Shown one piece after another: positions 21,064 through 33,611 of a DNA stretch of 64,000 nt. Both the position numbers and the translations under genes were made by a program. The stretch comes from Isoetes taiwanensis (lineage: Eukaryota > Streptophyta > Lycopodiopsida > Isoetales > Isoetaceae). The notes beneath the pieces are model-generated. The model did not search any database and was not told where the DNA came from. It saw nothing but the letters and a program-made list of their open reading frames with translations. How positions within the stretch are numbered: position 1 is the stretch's first letter; each line of letters starts with the position of its first letter. The stretch is from assembly GCA_021234155.1 (NCBI GenBank), contig JAJEKV010000050.1, positions 7,153,199 through 7,217,198 of the forward strand, in the 5' to 3' direction.

Positions 21064-24000
21064 TCACAGTTGAAGATAAATTTGTTCCCCCATCCAAATT
21101 CTCCATAAAACAATGTACAACCTCCAATCATTGGGGTTAATGGGCCAGAAGAAGTCTGACGAATTGAGGACGTTGAGGTCCAAACCGAGCAGGTTGGAAG
21201 CAAGTTCGAGAACCCATTCCGACCATATACATGACCGAAATAAATGCTCCTCATCTTCCCTGTGACTGAGACATTTGAGCATACATCGAATCATCATATA
21301 TTAAGCCTCAGGCCTTTTAGAATTGATGGCTAAAAGCCTTATGCCGAGCTGCCACATAAAGGACTTCACTTTGGGAGGGATGGGGCAAGCCCACATGAAT
21401 TTGAGGTTACCGATGCATCTATCCTCCCCTATCTGCCACTTGGTATGAATAGAAATCCTCTGGTTCCTCATTAAGTACTTATATGCTGCCCTGACTGTAA
21501 ATCTGGCCGAACCATTATAGTTCCAATTACAATTGTCTTCTGACCAAATGCCATGAGAAAGCGCCATACAAATATTGTTGTACAGTGTCTCTGAGTTCTC
21601 ATCCTCATTGGCAACCACTGATCTCCTAAAGGGAATTATTCCCTGCTCATCAAAGAAGTCTCTAATGTAGTAAAGTCCCTTGCAAAGCTTAGCCTGTTCC
21701 AGAAAGTGGCATGCTAAACAAAGAGAAGAATCATTAGTAAGCAAACCCGGATTCCAGAAAATGGATTGGTCCATGGATAGCCCCTCCTTCCAAGTAAACA
21801 TACCTTTGACTAAATTCCACGCCCTGATCCATTTCTTGATTAAACCAGGGACCGAATTGGGGACAGAGAAGGGAAAGTAAATTGAGTGAGGGAGATTGAG
21901 ATAAAGTTTCTTCCATCCATAGGATAAGCATTTGGTTAAATAATGCCTAATGTTAATAGAAACTGATGGTTAATGCTATTGTATGTCGCTTTGTAAAAAT
22001 ATTTGGCAGCCAGGGCTATACCCTGTTTCTCAATGTTGATGACCCCCAGACCCCCAATGCTTTTACTTTTACAACATTCCTCCATAGCAACCGGGGTCCA
22101 ACATCTCTTGTTTTGGCCGCTAGAGATGAATCTGCCAATGATACTCTGTAACTTGGAGGAGACCTTCTTTGGGGCTAAAATGACCGAAGATTGATAGACA
22201 TGGGAAGAGGATATGACAAAATTAGCTATAATAGCTCTGCCTTGCTTGGAGATATATTTAGAGTTTAAACTATCCACCTTTTTCTGGAACTTTTCTATAA
22301 TATCCGACCAAATATCAGAAGGACTACCTCGAAGAACAAGGGGAATTCCTAAAATTTTTGAAGAGCTAGTGGGAAGAATATACTTACAGCCCATGAGAGC
22401 AATTGTTTGCTCTCCTTTTACCTGATCTCTAGCTACAACTTTGGATTTGATCGGGTTAATTTTGCATCCCGAGGCTACCCCAAAATCCTCCAGAATCATT
22501 TGGGTGTTGGAGAGAGACCTGTTATCCATGGCGACTAAAAGAAATGTGTCATCTGCAAAATGACCGTTTAAAATTTGATCCATCACTTCGTTTTCGGGAG
22601 GGAGAGTCCTTGGATCAGGTTAGTATTTTTGGCTTCTTCCAGCTTGCTGTGAAGAGCCTCCATTATGATCAAAAACAGAAAGGGAGCTAAAGGGCACCCT
22701 TGCTTAAGACCTCTTTGCAGAGGAAAGAAGGGGCTACATTCACCATTAATAAGAACTGAAGATCTGGAGTTTGAGAGAATACCTTTAAACAGAAGAATTA
22801 CCTCATTAGAGAAGCCAAGAGCATTACAACATTTGAATAAGAAGTTCCAGCTGACTGTATCGAAAGCTTTGGTGATATCTAGCTTTATGAGAGCTATGTC
22901 ATGATTGGAATCTTTTGCCCAGTTCAGCCCCAGCATTGCAGTTACCACGTTGTCAAGGATAAATCTATCCTTCAAGTAGGCAGCCTGTGAGGTGCTTATG
23001 ATTTTCTCCAAAACACTCTTAAGCCTCTTAGCAATGGTCCCTGAAATAATCTTATCACATTAGTTAATGAGATGGGCCTGTAATCCGAGAAGGTGGCAGG
23101 CATATCAGTCTTAGGAATAAGAGTGATCAGACTGGTGTTGATTCTTGCATCCAAGTATTTTATTTCCCTGAACTCATTAGCTAGCTTAGTTAGGCAAACA
23201 CCAATTACAGGCCAAGCTTTGATAAAGAACTCAACCGGGAGCCCATCAGGTCCAGGGCTTTTACCTTTTTCCATTTCCATGGCGAATTTGAGGAGTTCCT
23301 CGTTGGAGAAAGGCTTTATAATATTAAGATTATCCTCAGCATTTACCTTAGCTTGGAGGTTGATGAAGTCATCCATAGAAGCTAGAGGGCAGTCCTGATT
23401 TGTGCCCATTATACCTGTAAAGTGAGTGGCTGCAGCAAGCTTGATTTGATTCTCATCTGAAATGTCTTCATCCCCTACCTTTATTTCAAAAATATGATTT
23501 TTCTTTTGCCTACCCTTGGCTTTAACAAAGAAGAATTTAGAACTGCTTCTTTCATCATTTTTAATTTCAGTAATTTTGGCTTTGAGTCTCCAACCATCAG
23601 CTATCCTTATTTTCTCTTTTTCAATTTCTGCTCTAATGTCCTCTTTTTCTTCTTCCGGGGTATTGGGGAGAATATCTCTCAGATTTTGGAGGTGAGCAAG
23701 CTTATTATAGTGTATTGATTTTACCCACTCTTTTAGCCATTTCTTAATGGCCTTGGCCACTGTAATCCACCAGAACATCCAACCTGACTTTCCATTTGGC
23801 TGGGGGAAATTGGCTATCAGCTCCTTCAGTCTGTCTATGAATTCCTCATGCTCGAGAAGATTGGTGTTAAGCTTGAAGTAGGTCTTCCTCTTTTTATTGA
23901 CAGAATTGCAAGCCTTGATTCTCAGCTGTTGGGGATAGTGGTCTGACAGAGTATAACCCTCCATATTATTAACTCTGCAACTTTCATTCCAAAGATTTTC

Positions 24001-24627
24001 TGATAGGTAAAATCTGTCATGGAGACACAAGGTAGGATCCATCCTTTTATCAGTCCAGCTGTAGGAGTTGGGCTTAGTTCTGGCAAGGTTAAGATTATGG
24101 CCCTTCGTTAGATCCATCCAAGCTTCCTTTTCAAGTTTCCCGAGGGGCCTGTAATTTTTATTCTTCATAAAGCTGTTGGTCACCATATTTAAATCACCAC
24201 CCAGAATGCACTCATCGAAATCAAGGTTATCAAGGCTACTCTTAACCTTTTTCCAAACCTCCACCCTTTCTGTGGGGCTATTGTAAGCATAAATGTTCAC
24301 AAGGGCCAACTTAATACTGTGAATAGTACAGAGGAGAATCACACCGCCATTTCGCCATTAACCATATACTTGTTAGAAATATTGAGATTATGCCTCCATG
24401 CAATTGCTATTCCTGCAGAAGAGTCATTAGCGGGGATAGACCAGGTACAAATTGGGAGGGAGAATTCTACTTATAATGATCTCATGATCCAGGCTATGAA
24501 TTTTATGCTCTTGAAGAAACAATACATCAGGGTTAAGGGAGGAGAGACAAACCTTTAATCTATCCCTTTTAATTATGCTATTAATACCCTGGAGATTCCA
24601 GGTAACACAGCAAATATCCTCATCCAT
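21064..24627 (-). pseudogene. LINE ORF2 (endonuclease, reverse transcriptase, zf-RVT)
   Basis: It begins MDEDICCVTWNLQGINS at 24627. Endonuclease landmarks are TWNLQG, LQEHK, GGDLNM and SDHYPQ, though two frameshifts lie near 24430 and 24345. Reverse transcriptase landmarks follow: KSPGPDGLPVEFF, LITLIPKTD, KLDITKAFDTVSW, QRGLKQGCPLAPFLF and the catalytic FADDTFLL (about 22545), with frame changes near 23005 and 22585. The zf-RVT region (GSARFTVRAAYKYL, WACPIPPKVKSFMWQL) runs to about 21300, and its last cysteine/histidine part lies in a different frame to 21064. All catalytic blocks are recognisable but no frame is continuous. Confidence 0.85.
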
Positions 24628-26128
24628 CAGTACCTATACTTACCCCACGCCATCCCAGCTTGAACAGTTTGCTTTCTTGGGCTTGATCTGCTAGGGCCAA
24701 AGTAAATCTTCTTTTTGCCTCTGCCTTTCTTTTTCTGCACTAAATTCCATCCTGTATCCTCAATAACAAGAGCATCTTCATAACTGTCCTGGGGGGATGG
24801 CATTTCCCTTTGCTGATAAATTTCAAAGTTTCTGGGAAGGGTGAAAATAAGGTTTTCAGAATCAATCCTAACAAACTGACTCAGGTTTTTAATCAGGTTC
24901 ACCATATCTTCCTGTAAATCAATACTGGAGTCTTTTTTTATCCCAGATAAGACAATCTCTTTATTGTGGTTCTTGTCCTGAAAGGCAACCTGGTTCTAGT
25001 GGGGATGGTTTTCATCACTTCTGTTAGTCTCTTCATCCACCTCATTTTTAGCTTTAGGCTGCCAGACCTGTTTTTGCTTAGTTTGCTAAGGGGTGCCAGC
25101 TTGAACTTGGACAGCCACTTCGAGTAACTAACACTTAAATCCAAGAACTCCTCAGGTTTAACCCTTATTTTGATCTTTTTTTTCCAATCTGACTCAATTT
25201 TCTTGGAGATGCAGACCAAGGGGAAATTCGTTTGGGGGATATTGACCTCTAGCACCTCCCCTAAAGATCCTGACAGGGCCGTAAGGTGGGACCGTGTCCA
25301 GAAAGCTGGAGGTAAGTTGGGAAAGGAAAGCCAAGTGGTGGTTTGAATCTCGCCAGTCATGCCAGGGATGAAATTGGGAGACCACTTCATAATATAGAAG
25401 GGGCAATTGCTGATGAAGTCGAGCTTTCTTCTGAGGATCTGATTGACACAGAGCTCGTCCCTGCAGACAATTTGGAAGGTGTATTTATCCAGCCTAAGGA
25501 TAGAAAGAATCGGTATATGCTGGTTTTTGGTGATCCAATTCTTGATTTCCCCTTGAGGTGGGCAATTTCTAGGGAAATGGATAAGAATAGCACATTTAGA
25601 AAACCTGTCAGTAGCCGAAGCATCTGAAACACCAAAGAGATCAATGAAATCACTATTGAACACCTTCTGACCCTCTGAATCAGTTACCAGATTCTTTGAG
25701 ACAGTTGGTTGAGCAGAAGAGGGAACATTCATGAGCACATTTTTATAAGAAGGGGAAGAAAGAGAACCTTTGTTTTTGTCGTTCTTGCCGATAACTGGGA
25801 TGGAGTTGCTAATCTTGCTCTCGCCGATTTTTGTCTTCTTTATATTAAGAGCAGAAAGCTTCACCTCCATGCAATTCTCGCAATCACAAGTGTTCACCTC
25901 TTCCGGATTGAAGAAGCCGTTTGAGTCCTTGATTTTGCACTGTTTGGCGTTCTTCTTGCTTCTCACTTGGTAGACCTCCAGGGAGGTAGAAATACCCTCT
26001 AATGCTTCGTTCAGGGCTAACCCCGACTTAAAGGCTTTCCTGTCCTTTCTATTACATGATCTTCGGCTTCCTCCCTGATAAGCTTTTGATAAGCCTGATG
26101 CTTGCATTGGAATTTTCTCGAAGCCCAT
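24627..26128 (-). pseudogene. LINE ORF1 (DUF4283-type nucleic-acid-binding protein)
   Basis: The frame opens at the ATG at 26128, with possible N-terminal sequence in another frame up to 26255. The middle region, including FSKCAILIHFPRNCPP, LRLDKYTFQIVCRDE, MKWSPNFIPG and TTTWLSFPNLPPAFWTRSHL, matches the DUF4283 core that precedes the zinc knuckle in plant LINE ORF1 and LTR gag-like proteins. A frameshift near 25050 ends the first frame at 24938; the C-terminal part, rich in lysine (QKKKGRGKKKIYFG), continues in the frame ending just before 24627. The product would bind LINE RNA in a ribonucleoprotein. Its stop nearly overlaps the ORF2 start. Confidence 0.75.
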
Positions 26129-26255
26129 CCCATTGTATAATCAAATTCTTTACCTTCGACAGTAATTCATCCATGAAGGCTCGGAAAACGCTGTTCTTGA
26201 GGCTACAGCAATCCTTCTCAGTATGCCCTTGTTTGACGGTGATGAGTTTATACAA

Positions 26256-26990
26256 AGTATTTATATTAACAAAATTTTATTCAAATCTAATAAATGTGCT
26301 CTAAGTATGCCATGATAATATTATATGTATTTTTAGCTCTTATTGATTTTAATAATTTGTTCTGTTTATCTTTAAATAAAAAATATGATACTTACTAAAG
26401 CTTAAAGTTGCTTTCTAAATTAATTCTCGATTTTGTCTATTTAGAATTAAATTTTCATCTAAGATAACTCTGTATAATTAAAATACTATGCTTTTCAAAA
26501 TATTTAAAGAAAGTTTTAGATTGAAATTAATTAAATGATTACGTTTATGTTTAATAAAAAATGAATAGTTTATTATTGATTAAATGTCAATATATTTTAT
26601 TTCATCAATAATAAATTATTCAATAGTTATTATTAAACCAATTACTTTATATCATTTAATTAATTTCAACATAAAACTTTTCTTAAAGTATTTTTTAAAG
26701 TGTAAAAATTTGTAAATTGTGAAATTCTAATAATAGTTTTAAGTCAATCGCTTATCAAACCATCAGATTTCATTTAATTATCATGATTGCTAAATTTTGA
26801 ATCTGTTGAATAACTACAAATTGAAATTTTTATATTCTTGAAATGTCTATTCTAAATAGATTCAAATGAAAATTCGTTTGGAAATCAAGTTTATTCTTTG
26901 ATAACCATTATAGTTTTAATTGAAAGATAAACTTATATAGTTAAAACTTATAAAAATTATAACAATCAATAATTTTCAAACAATACATAT
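26256..26990. other. Strongly AT-rich spacer
   Basis: About 700 bp composed very largely of A and T with no open frames or recognisable motifs. Partial complementarity between 26545-26600 and 26600-26660 (TAATAAAAAATGAATAGTTTATTATTGAT and its near complement) hints at an old AT-rich foldback element. Confidence 0.5.
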
Positions 26991-26994
26991 ATTC

Positions 26995-27417
26995 TTATAA
27001 TGGCGTTCTTGAAGTGCTTTCTATTAAATCTGAATGTCCAAATTTTGTTGAATATGTCATATTATCCAGTTCCTGAACAAACCCATAAGTGTTCCATACC
27101 CAGTCTCTGTCGTTCGCTCTCCCATCCAAATAATCCCTGTCTATGGATGCCATCTTGTCCTTGCATGCTAAGCTTCTGACTTCCTCTTGCACTCCCATGC
27201 AGAAAGCCGCAGCCTTCTGTTAATCTCTGATTATTTCGAGGCCTGTGTATATTTCCTTCAGAATCCCCCATGCTTTGTCCCTCCTGTCTTCCAGCCAAAA
27301 GATTTGTGTCCACTCCTCATCTTCAACACTCCAAGGTTTGTTCGAAGTGCTCGCTTTGTTCCTCATTCTTGATCGAACGAAATTGGGCCGCAGAGCACCA
27401 AGCAACGAACAGGGCAA
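26995..27417 (-). pseudogene. Unrecognised coding-like relic
   Basis: On the minus strand, pieces of one plausible polypeptide can be followed with one stop: EDEEWTQIFWLEDRRDKAWG, ILKEIYTGLEIIRD, then AAAFCMGVQEEVRSLACKDK, MASIDRDYLDGRANDRD and WVWNTYGFVQELDN. The charged, low-hydrophobicity composition is that of real coding sequence. I cannot name the family. It lies upstream of the LINE and could be its 5' untranslated or transduced sequence, or a separate host gene fragment. Confidence 0.35.
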
Positions 27418-27717
27418 CCGTTATCAGAATACAGCGGGATTTTTCCAAAATAAAAGTCAAGGACGTGTTAATATTCAAAGTTAAGATAAAGATAATGCTA
27501 TCGGAGACCAATATATATTAAAATGTTCTAAAACATACCTTATATTGAGATATTACACATGCACCCAGTACCCAGTCATGACTACCTTTTTAGATATTTT
27601 TTTGGTCACTAAATAATACTTTTTAAGGGACACCCTAACATGCTTTTACCCATACTTAGTTGGCTTTTGAAGATAGTGGACTGAACGTTTCCTTGTAAAT
27701 ATATGCTTCTTAGTTTG

Positions 27718-28120
27718 TTTTTTTTTTTTTTTTTTTTTTTTTTGAAGAACTCGCCATCAATATATTAAAAGAATGGTAATGTTACAAAGCAAGTGAGGAG
27801 GAAGGAGAACTGCCCCAAAGAGACAAATGATACCTAGACACTCCACAACAAACTCACGTAAAAAAATCAACTCTCCATCATTGCACAAACCGACCATCAC
27901 CATCTACAACACCTAAGAAGTCCCGCCAAATGGCACAAAGAAAAAGGGATTGCACAAGTCCAAGCACAGCAATTCCCTTGCTGCCTTGTAATGTTTCCTT
28001 CCTTTTTTTTTCTAAGAATGTGATCTTGGAAACATGAGCATGTTGGATTTTATTATTTGTAGAAGCTATATCATGGTTCATCTTGTTGACAAACAAATGA
28101 CAAGGAACAGAAACAAGCAC
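27718..28120 (-). mobile_element. LINE 3' fragment with poly(A) tail
   Basis: A run of 26 T (27718-27743) followed by GAAGAACTCGCCATCAATAT marks the 3' end of a minus-strand LINE. The adjoining frame (to 28120) ends LCAIWRDFLGVVDGDGRFVQ, a sequence type seen at the end of plant LINE zf-RVT regions. The element is severely 5'-truncated. Confidence 0.65.
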
Positions 28121-28129
28121 ATGTAAGGA

Positions 28130-29477
28130 AGCTAGTTAGTTTTTTCCCTTTTCCTTTTCAAGTTTTGGCTTCTTAGAATCTAGATTTGGTGCTGGGTTCT
28201 ATTAGATTTACTGCAATTCTCATGGCTGACGATGGATCCAAAAGAGCAATGTTATAAAGGTATTTATATTGAATATGATTGCAATGCCTTCGTTCTGTAC
28301 CCCGTTGGTTCCTGTAGGGATTTAAGAAAGTTGATCCAGATCTATTAACTCCAGGATAAATAGACTTGCATTCTAAAGCCTGCAATTTGACTTTAGACTT
28401 ATAATATGCTGTTAGACCAAAGGGATCGAAAATAGGAATATTACAGTTTCTTGCCACAGTCTTACCTGTTGCAATAGAACCTCCAAGCTGTTCAAGAATA
28501 TCCATGATCACATTTTAAGAGAAAAAAAAAACAAGCTAATTGATGTTGTTACACTTGTACAATAATTTTCTCCCTTTTTCTAGGTCAGTTGAGCTGCAAA
28601 AATTAAAAGAAACACAGCAAGACACAATTGAAGAATACGAACATAGAGTGATACTGCAACCCCAAATAAACAACAAAAAGATCACAAATTAATGTCTTCA
28701 GAAGCCCATAGTAGAGGTAACAAGAACTGGGAACATACATGGAAGGTTAACTTACTAAAACTTATTGTAATAGAAAGGAAATAGGGCAACTAGAGAGCTT
28801 ATCTGGAATAGCATAATTTGGCATCAAAATTTATGCCCAATGCACAAGATAGAAAGCTGGAAGAACTACATACTTATTTGCAGCACAAAGGCCTAGAAAT
28901 AAGTTCAATCCGGAAGCCTATTTCGGCAGAATGGTGTAGACCACAGCAAGCCTTGATGGGCTTAAGCAGGTTCATAAAACCCTTGTAGCTTGTAGGCGGG
29001 TCCATCATGTACGATACAAGCTAGTGAATTATGCACAATACAGCAAAATGAAAATGCTACAACTATGAGTTTGAAGATTCAATGCAAACCGCTAATAGTA
29101 GGGACAAAACTACCCATCATACAGCAGAGGCAATTAAGGGATTTAGTATGAGGAATATAATCTCTGTAATATAAACCAGGACCTGTACCGCATGGTAAGA
29201 AAACAAGGAAATCAAAGTGTTGCAAACGACTAGGAGCATAATCACACAATCGCAAATGGCCAGGACAATATTAGCAAAAAGTAGATGACAACAACCCAGC
29301 AGACAGAAAAGGAGTCCAACTTATAATGGAAGATTGCATAGCCAGAGAGTATTGTTTTGCTAGTCACAAACCTTACTAAAGACGAAAGGACCGAAATAAG
29401 GATAGAAGAGCCAAGAAGCTGTTTTGATGTTTTTACAAAAAATATGAAGCAAGAAATATTGCATCAATGTTTCTATA
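28130..29477. other. Spacer without recognised gene
   Basis: The longest frame is 112 codons at 28173-28511 on the minus strand (begins MIMDILEQLGGSIATGKTVA) and matches nothing I recognise. The rest is A-rich spacer with no domain motifs. Confidence 0.4.
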
Positions 29478-32400
29478 ATGTTACGGTTCTATCAATAGAA
29501 CCGACATTCCTTGGATGGGGACGCCCCTTTTTGCACTCCCTATTTATTCAGCCTCTTTCATTGTTTTAGTCATCGGGCGCTCTCTTGAGCTAGGTTTTTT
29601 CATCTTCTCTATCCTACCGCTTTGTCCTACCACTTTCATTCTTCTTGCTCTTTCTTGCTGTTTCCCACTGCTTACCAGATTGGATTGCGCTTCAGTTAGA
29701 CCGTGTGTTAGTAGCTCTTTTATCATTTGAGATCTGGTGGTTTTCGTTTTCTCCCCTTTGTTAGTTCTCTTCTCCGTGGATGATCGGAGTTTGGGCCTCT
29801 ATCAAGCCCCAAATTGTTTCGAAATGCTTTTATTTGTTCTAACTCCTCTTGATGAGCTTCTCAGGGGGTATTTGCATCAATAACATGTCTGGGCAAGACC
29901 AAGTGATCAATTTTGGTCGTTCAGGAGCCCACGAATCTCCGTAGACATAGTTCCATCTCCATTCATCAGTGGATATCGACATTGTTATGGCCGTTGCTTT
30001 ATCGGTAGAGATGGATGGTTGCATACATCTTGATTAAGGTTCGACCCCCAGTTTTTTGCATTTGAAATGTCCCTTAATTTTCTCTAATCTCAGACCTTGC
30101 ATTCGATGGTTTTTGCAATCAAAAGGCCCCGAATATATTTTCTCTAACCTCATATGTTGCATTTGATGCCCCTTGTATGGTTTTTTGCATTTTGAAATGG
30201 CCCCTGGATTTTCTCTAACCTCGGACGTTGCATTTGATGGTGTTTGTGTCATAAGTTAATGTAATTTCCTTCGTTGGAATGCGGTTGCATTTGGAATGCT
30301 TGTTTAAGCAAACATCTGGGGGGTGAATGGAAGGTTTAGAAGGATTTTATTGGTCTTCTTTCGCAAGTTATGTGATTCACAGTTTTATTGCTTGTTGGTA
30401 TTATATCGTTACGTGATTTGGTAGTTTGTTGGTCCACTCTCTCCATTCTGACGTGCTTGTATTTTTCATTTGGTACTATTTTCATTTGCCTCGTCACTTC
30501 CATTTCTTTTGTATATCGCTATTATTTCTCATTTTCTTATTCCTATTTACTCCATGGCTCCATGACACTTTGTCCAGGCTTCTGGTGCCATTGCTCACTT
30601 ACTCATTTGTTATCTTTGGCCATGGTGTCAAAATTTGAGTGCTCAATGTTTCCTGTGTCGTGGGCGATTCTTGGTATTGCTCTCATAGTTTCGTTCCAGA
30701 TTGCAAGTTGTGATCCATTCTGGTGGTCCCATGTGTTATGAATTTGTCGATTTGGTGATTTGACTATATTAGTTGTCTCAGTGGCATGAATTCTTCTATT
30801 TTTTCATTTTTTCTTATTTAGTTTTTGAGCCTCTTTCTTCTATGGTTCATGGTGGTGTTTGGTTTTACTTGTCCTGACATGTTCCATTTCTCTCTATATA
30901 TTGCTTTGTGCACGGTTGTCAGTTGTAACCGTGATTCTTGATTGCCTTATGTACCGCTTTGCTCCTTTACTCGCTTTTCCTCCTGCTCGATTGCCCTCCT
31001 CGCATAATTCATTTCTCGCATTAAGACTTCTACATGTTTATGCCTATATTTCGGGCACTCTTTTTCTTCGTGATATATGAACATTAGTTCCTTTTAGCAT
31101 GGTTCTTGTATATTGCATTTTGTGTTTCTTTTACACGTTGTGTTCACTTTGGCTGTGTTTGCTTCTACTTCGCATGTATATCTGATCCCTTGGTGCTATT
31201 TGCCCGTTGTTGGTCCCTTTAGCTCCTTTTTGTGCCGTTGTTCTAGTGGTTTCACTCGGTGTCTTTTGCCCTTCTTTTTTCGTTTATCAAACAGTTGTCC
31301 TTTTGCTTTAAGTTACTCCGCTTCATTGCTTCATATCCTTGTTCCAGTTATTTTGTATCTTCTGGACTTGTTTTTGCGATTTGGTCCATCCTCTCACCAT
31401 TGCTTCAATATCTCAATTTGTTTTTTAGTCGGGTCTGCTCATTTTGTTTTTTCCATGATTTCCATTTTTTAAAGGACCTTATGCTTTTGTTTCCGTTTGT
31501 TCAAGTTTGCCAATTTTTTAGACGTTTTTACTTCTGTCATTTAGGTATTTTTTGGCCCCTTGTCTCCAGTTTTTATGTTTCTGTGTTTTTTCGCATTGAC
31601 CCTTTTTTATCTCCAGTTTTAGATTTGTTTCCCTTGCTCCATATAGCCCATTAGCCTCATCTATGCATTCTATTTCTTTTTATTCCAGTGATCCTTATGG
31701 ACTCCTTTCTCCCTTTCTTTACGCCACATTTTCAATCTATTTTATTAGTTTTGACTTCCATTATGGGTTTGTTGTGCCCCCTTTTTACTATATGCTCCTC
31801 ATTATCTCAGTAGCTTCATTTGATGGCATTTCTGTATTCGATTCGAGTTGCACTATTACCTTCATTAATTTCCTTTTGGCTTGTTGTTCTGTTTAACTCT
31901 GGTGATTCTATTACTCCTTTAGTTGCATCAGTTTCTTCTGTGATTTCTTTGTCCTCTTGCACCTTGTTTCTTCCTAATTAGGATAGTTCAGATTTATGAA
32001 TCTTTGTTAGTGTAGTATTTATTGGTGCATTAGTCATTTTGCCATCGTCACTCTGTTGATGTTGTCATGTTTATGGCTCTGTTTCTTGTTGTTCCATAAA
32101 TTTCTTTCCTCATCTCTTACTGTTCTATTCCATCTTCTCCTTCATTTTTATGCTCCTCTTCCAATTTTCACGGCATTGTTCTATTTTGTCTCTATCTTCT
32201 CTTTTTTTCCCCTTTGCTCCAATTTCCTTAGTTTGCTCTTCCTTCTTTTTTCTCTAGTTGCCCTACTCGCACCTTTGCTCTAGATGAGCCATCTCCCAGT
32301 ACTCTGGAACTCCTTCCTCGCCTCTTCTCCTTGTTAGTCGCATTGCTCTTTTATCGTTTTATCTCTTGATTCCCTCTTATCTCTTTTATCTCGTCTGTTC

Positions 32401-32731
32401 CATTGATGTCGTGTAGTCTAGCCATCCTATGCAGATCGATCTATGATTTGGTTTGTTTCATTCGCCGGACATAGTCTGCTCATCCTCCTTTGTCTGGGTT
32501 TATTCTCTTTGTACCTTCACACTTGTGGCCGTTCCGCTTTTGCCTTGTCTTCCATCAGCCTTATCTGTGCATTCTGTTTCATGTTATTCCAGTGACCCTT
32601 TAGGTCTCATTTCTCCCTTCTTATCGAACATATTTCATTCTGGCTTCTTTTCTTTCTTTGTCTATATTGAGATTTGTTCCTCTTCTATCGGCCAACATAT
32701 ATGTTGTCATAGGACCCATCCTAGGAATGCC
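29478..32731. mobile_element. Pyrimidine-rich TIR-bounded element, unit 1
   Basis: The unit starts with CAATAGAACCG-A-CATTCCTTGGATGGG (29492-29518) and ends with CCCATCCTAGGAATG (about 32716-32730), whose reverse complement CATTCCTAGGATGGG matches the start at 14 of 15 positions. The ~3.2-kb body is unusually rich in T and C on the plus strand. Its many ORFs encode only hydrophobic low-complexity peptides and are not credible genes. The 900-bp-spaced blocks near 31655 and 32560 are related (both contain CTATGCATTCT/CTGTGCATTCT and TATTCCAGTGA), so the body is partly built of diverged internal repeats. No transposase is present. Confidence 0.55.
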
Positions 32732-32759
32732 ACGGTTCTATTGCGATAGCAATAGAACC
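32732..32759. repeat. Perfect hairpin at the junction of the two units
   Basis: CGGTTCTATTGC and GCAATAGAACCG, perfect 12-bp arms, surround GATA. Outer sequence (AGGAATG on the left, CATTCCT on the right) extends the inverted symmetry. The junction therefore looks like the 3' end of one element fused to the 5' end of the next. A shorter version (CGGTTCTAT-CA-ATAGAACCG) stands at the start of unit 1 near 29483-29502. Confidence 0.7.
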
Positions 32760-33089
32760 GACATTCCTTGGATGGGGACGCCCTTTTTTGCACTCCCTAT
32801 TTATTCAGCCTCTTTCATTGTTTCGTCATCGGCGTTCTCTTGAGCTAGGTTTTTTCATCTTCTCTATCCTACCAGTTTCCCTCACCCTCCCTCCCTTGAT
32901 GGTTTGTCTGCATCTGATCATATCCGCGTTTTCCTTTTTCCGTTATCCCCTTTTCATTTCTTTCCCTTTTTAGTCCGTTAACCATCTCCGTCTTTGGTTT
33001 CCATACTTTGGGTCGCTCTGCAGCCTCTAAATGTTTCATGGCTTTCTTTCTATGTTTTTATGGCGCATATATTCTTATTCTTTAGTTTT

Positions 33090-33611
33090 CTCGGTGTGGC
33101 ACTGTAGCTTTCCAGGCCTACTCATTATTTTATTCTTCTCGGAGTTTGTATAATCTTCTGTAGTTTTTGGGGTCACCTTGCAGCCCTTGATATCTTTGTG
33201 CTTTCTTTCTTCTTTGAAAACATATATGTTCTTATTTTCCATTTTTCTCGATGTGGCTCTATTGCCTCCACGTCTTCTTATCTTTTCATTCTTGCTCTAT
33301 GTGGTTGTGGCCTCCGTGACTTGATTTCTGTTTCATTTTTTCTCGGACAGTGTTACGATTCATTTTCATATGCTTATTGTTCTGTCAAAATTGTGGCTCT
33401 GTGGTTGACAGCTTGCCTGCATAGTTTTCTTTTTCTCAGTGTGGTGCTGTAGCCTCCGAGAAAGTATTTATTTTTTTTCTCCTCGGCGTGGCGCTATAGC
33501 CTCCGAGGCAGCACTAATCGGATGTTCGTTCACGCAATGGTTTATTTTCGCAGACATTTCCCGATTGGTCGGCTGTTGTTTCTTCCTCGGCGTGGCCCTG
33601 GAGCCTCCGAG
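33090..33611 (+). repeat. CTCGG-type hairpin repeat, five dispersed copies
   Basis: Variants of CTCGGCGTGGCGCTATAGCC followed by TCCGAG occur at about 33090, 33247, 33435, 33481 and 33586. The best copy (33481-33508) has perfect 6-bp ends CCTCGG/CCGAGG. Spacing is irregular (about 46-190 bp). They lie only in unit 2 of the pyrimidine-rich element. Confidence 0.6.

Larger units (their letters stand above)
20446..26255 (-). mobile_element. L1-type LINE, nearly full length but broken
   Basis: Reading right to left, this contains ORF1 with a DUF4283-like region, then an apurinic endonuclease, reverse transcriptase, and a zf-RVT C-terminal domain, in the order of plant L1 LINEs. The 3' end is marked by GATTGAAGGCTTATATATATG next to a T-rich run on the plus strand (about 20455-20479), meaning a poly(A)-like tail on the coding strand. 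Several frameshifts and stops mean it cannot be active. The 5' boundary near 26255 is where the frame begins next to AT-rich spacer. No target-site duplication could be identified. Confidence 0.85.

Noticed and set aside
28173-28511. 112-codon minus-strand ORF as a gene
   Set aside because: No family resemblance, no neighbouring exon-like sequence, and composition is not clearly coding.
30388-32283. Many plus-strand ORFs of 60-131 codons encoding hydrophobic peptides
   Set aside because: They arise from T/C-rich low-complexity DNA (Phe, Leu, Ser codons), overlap in several frames and contain no domain or plausible start context.
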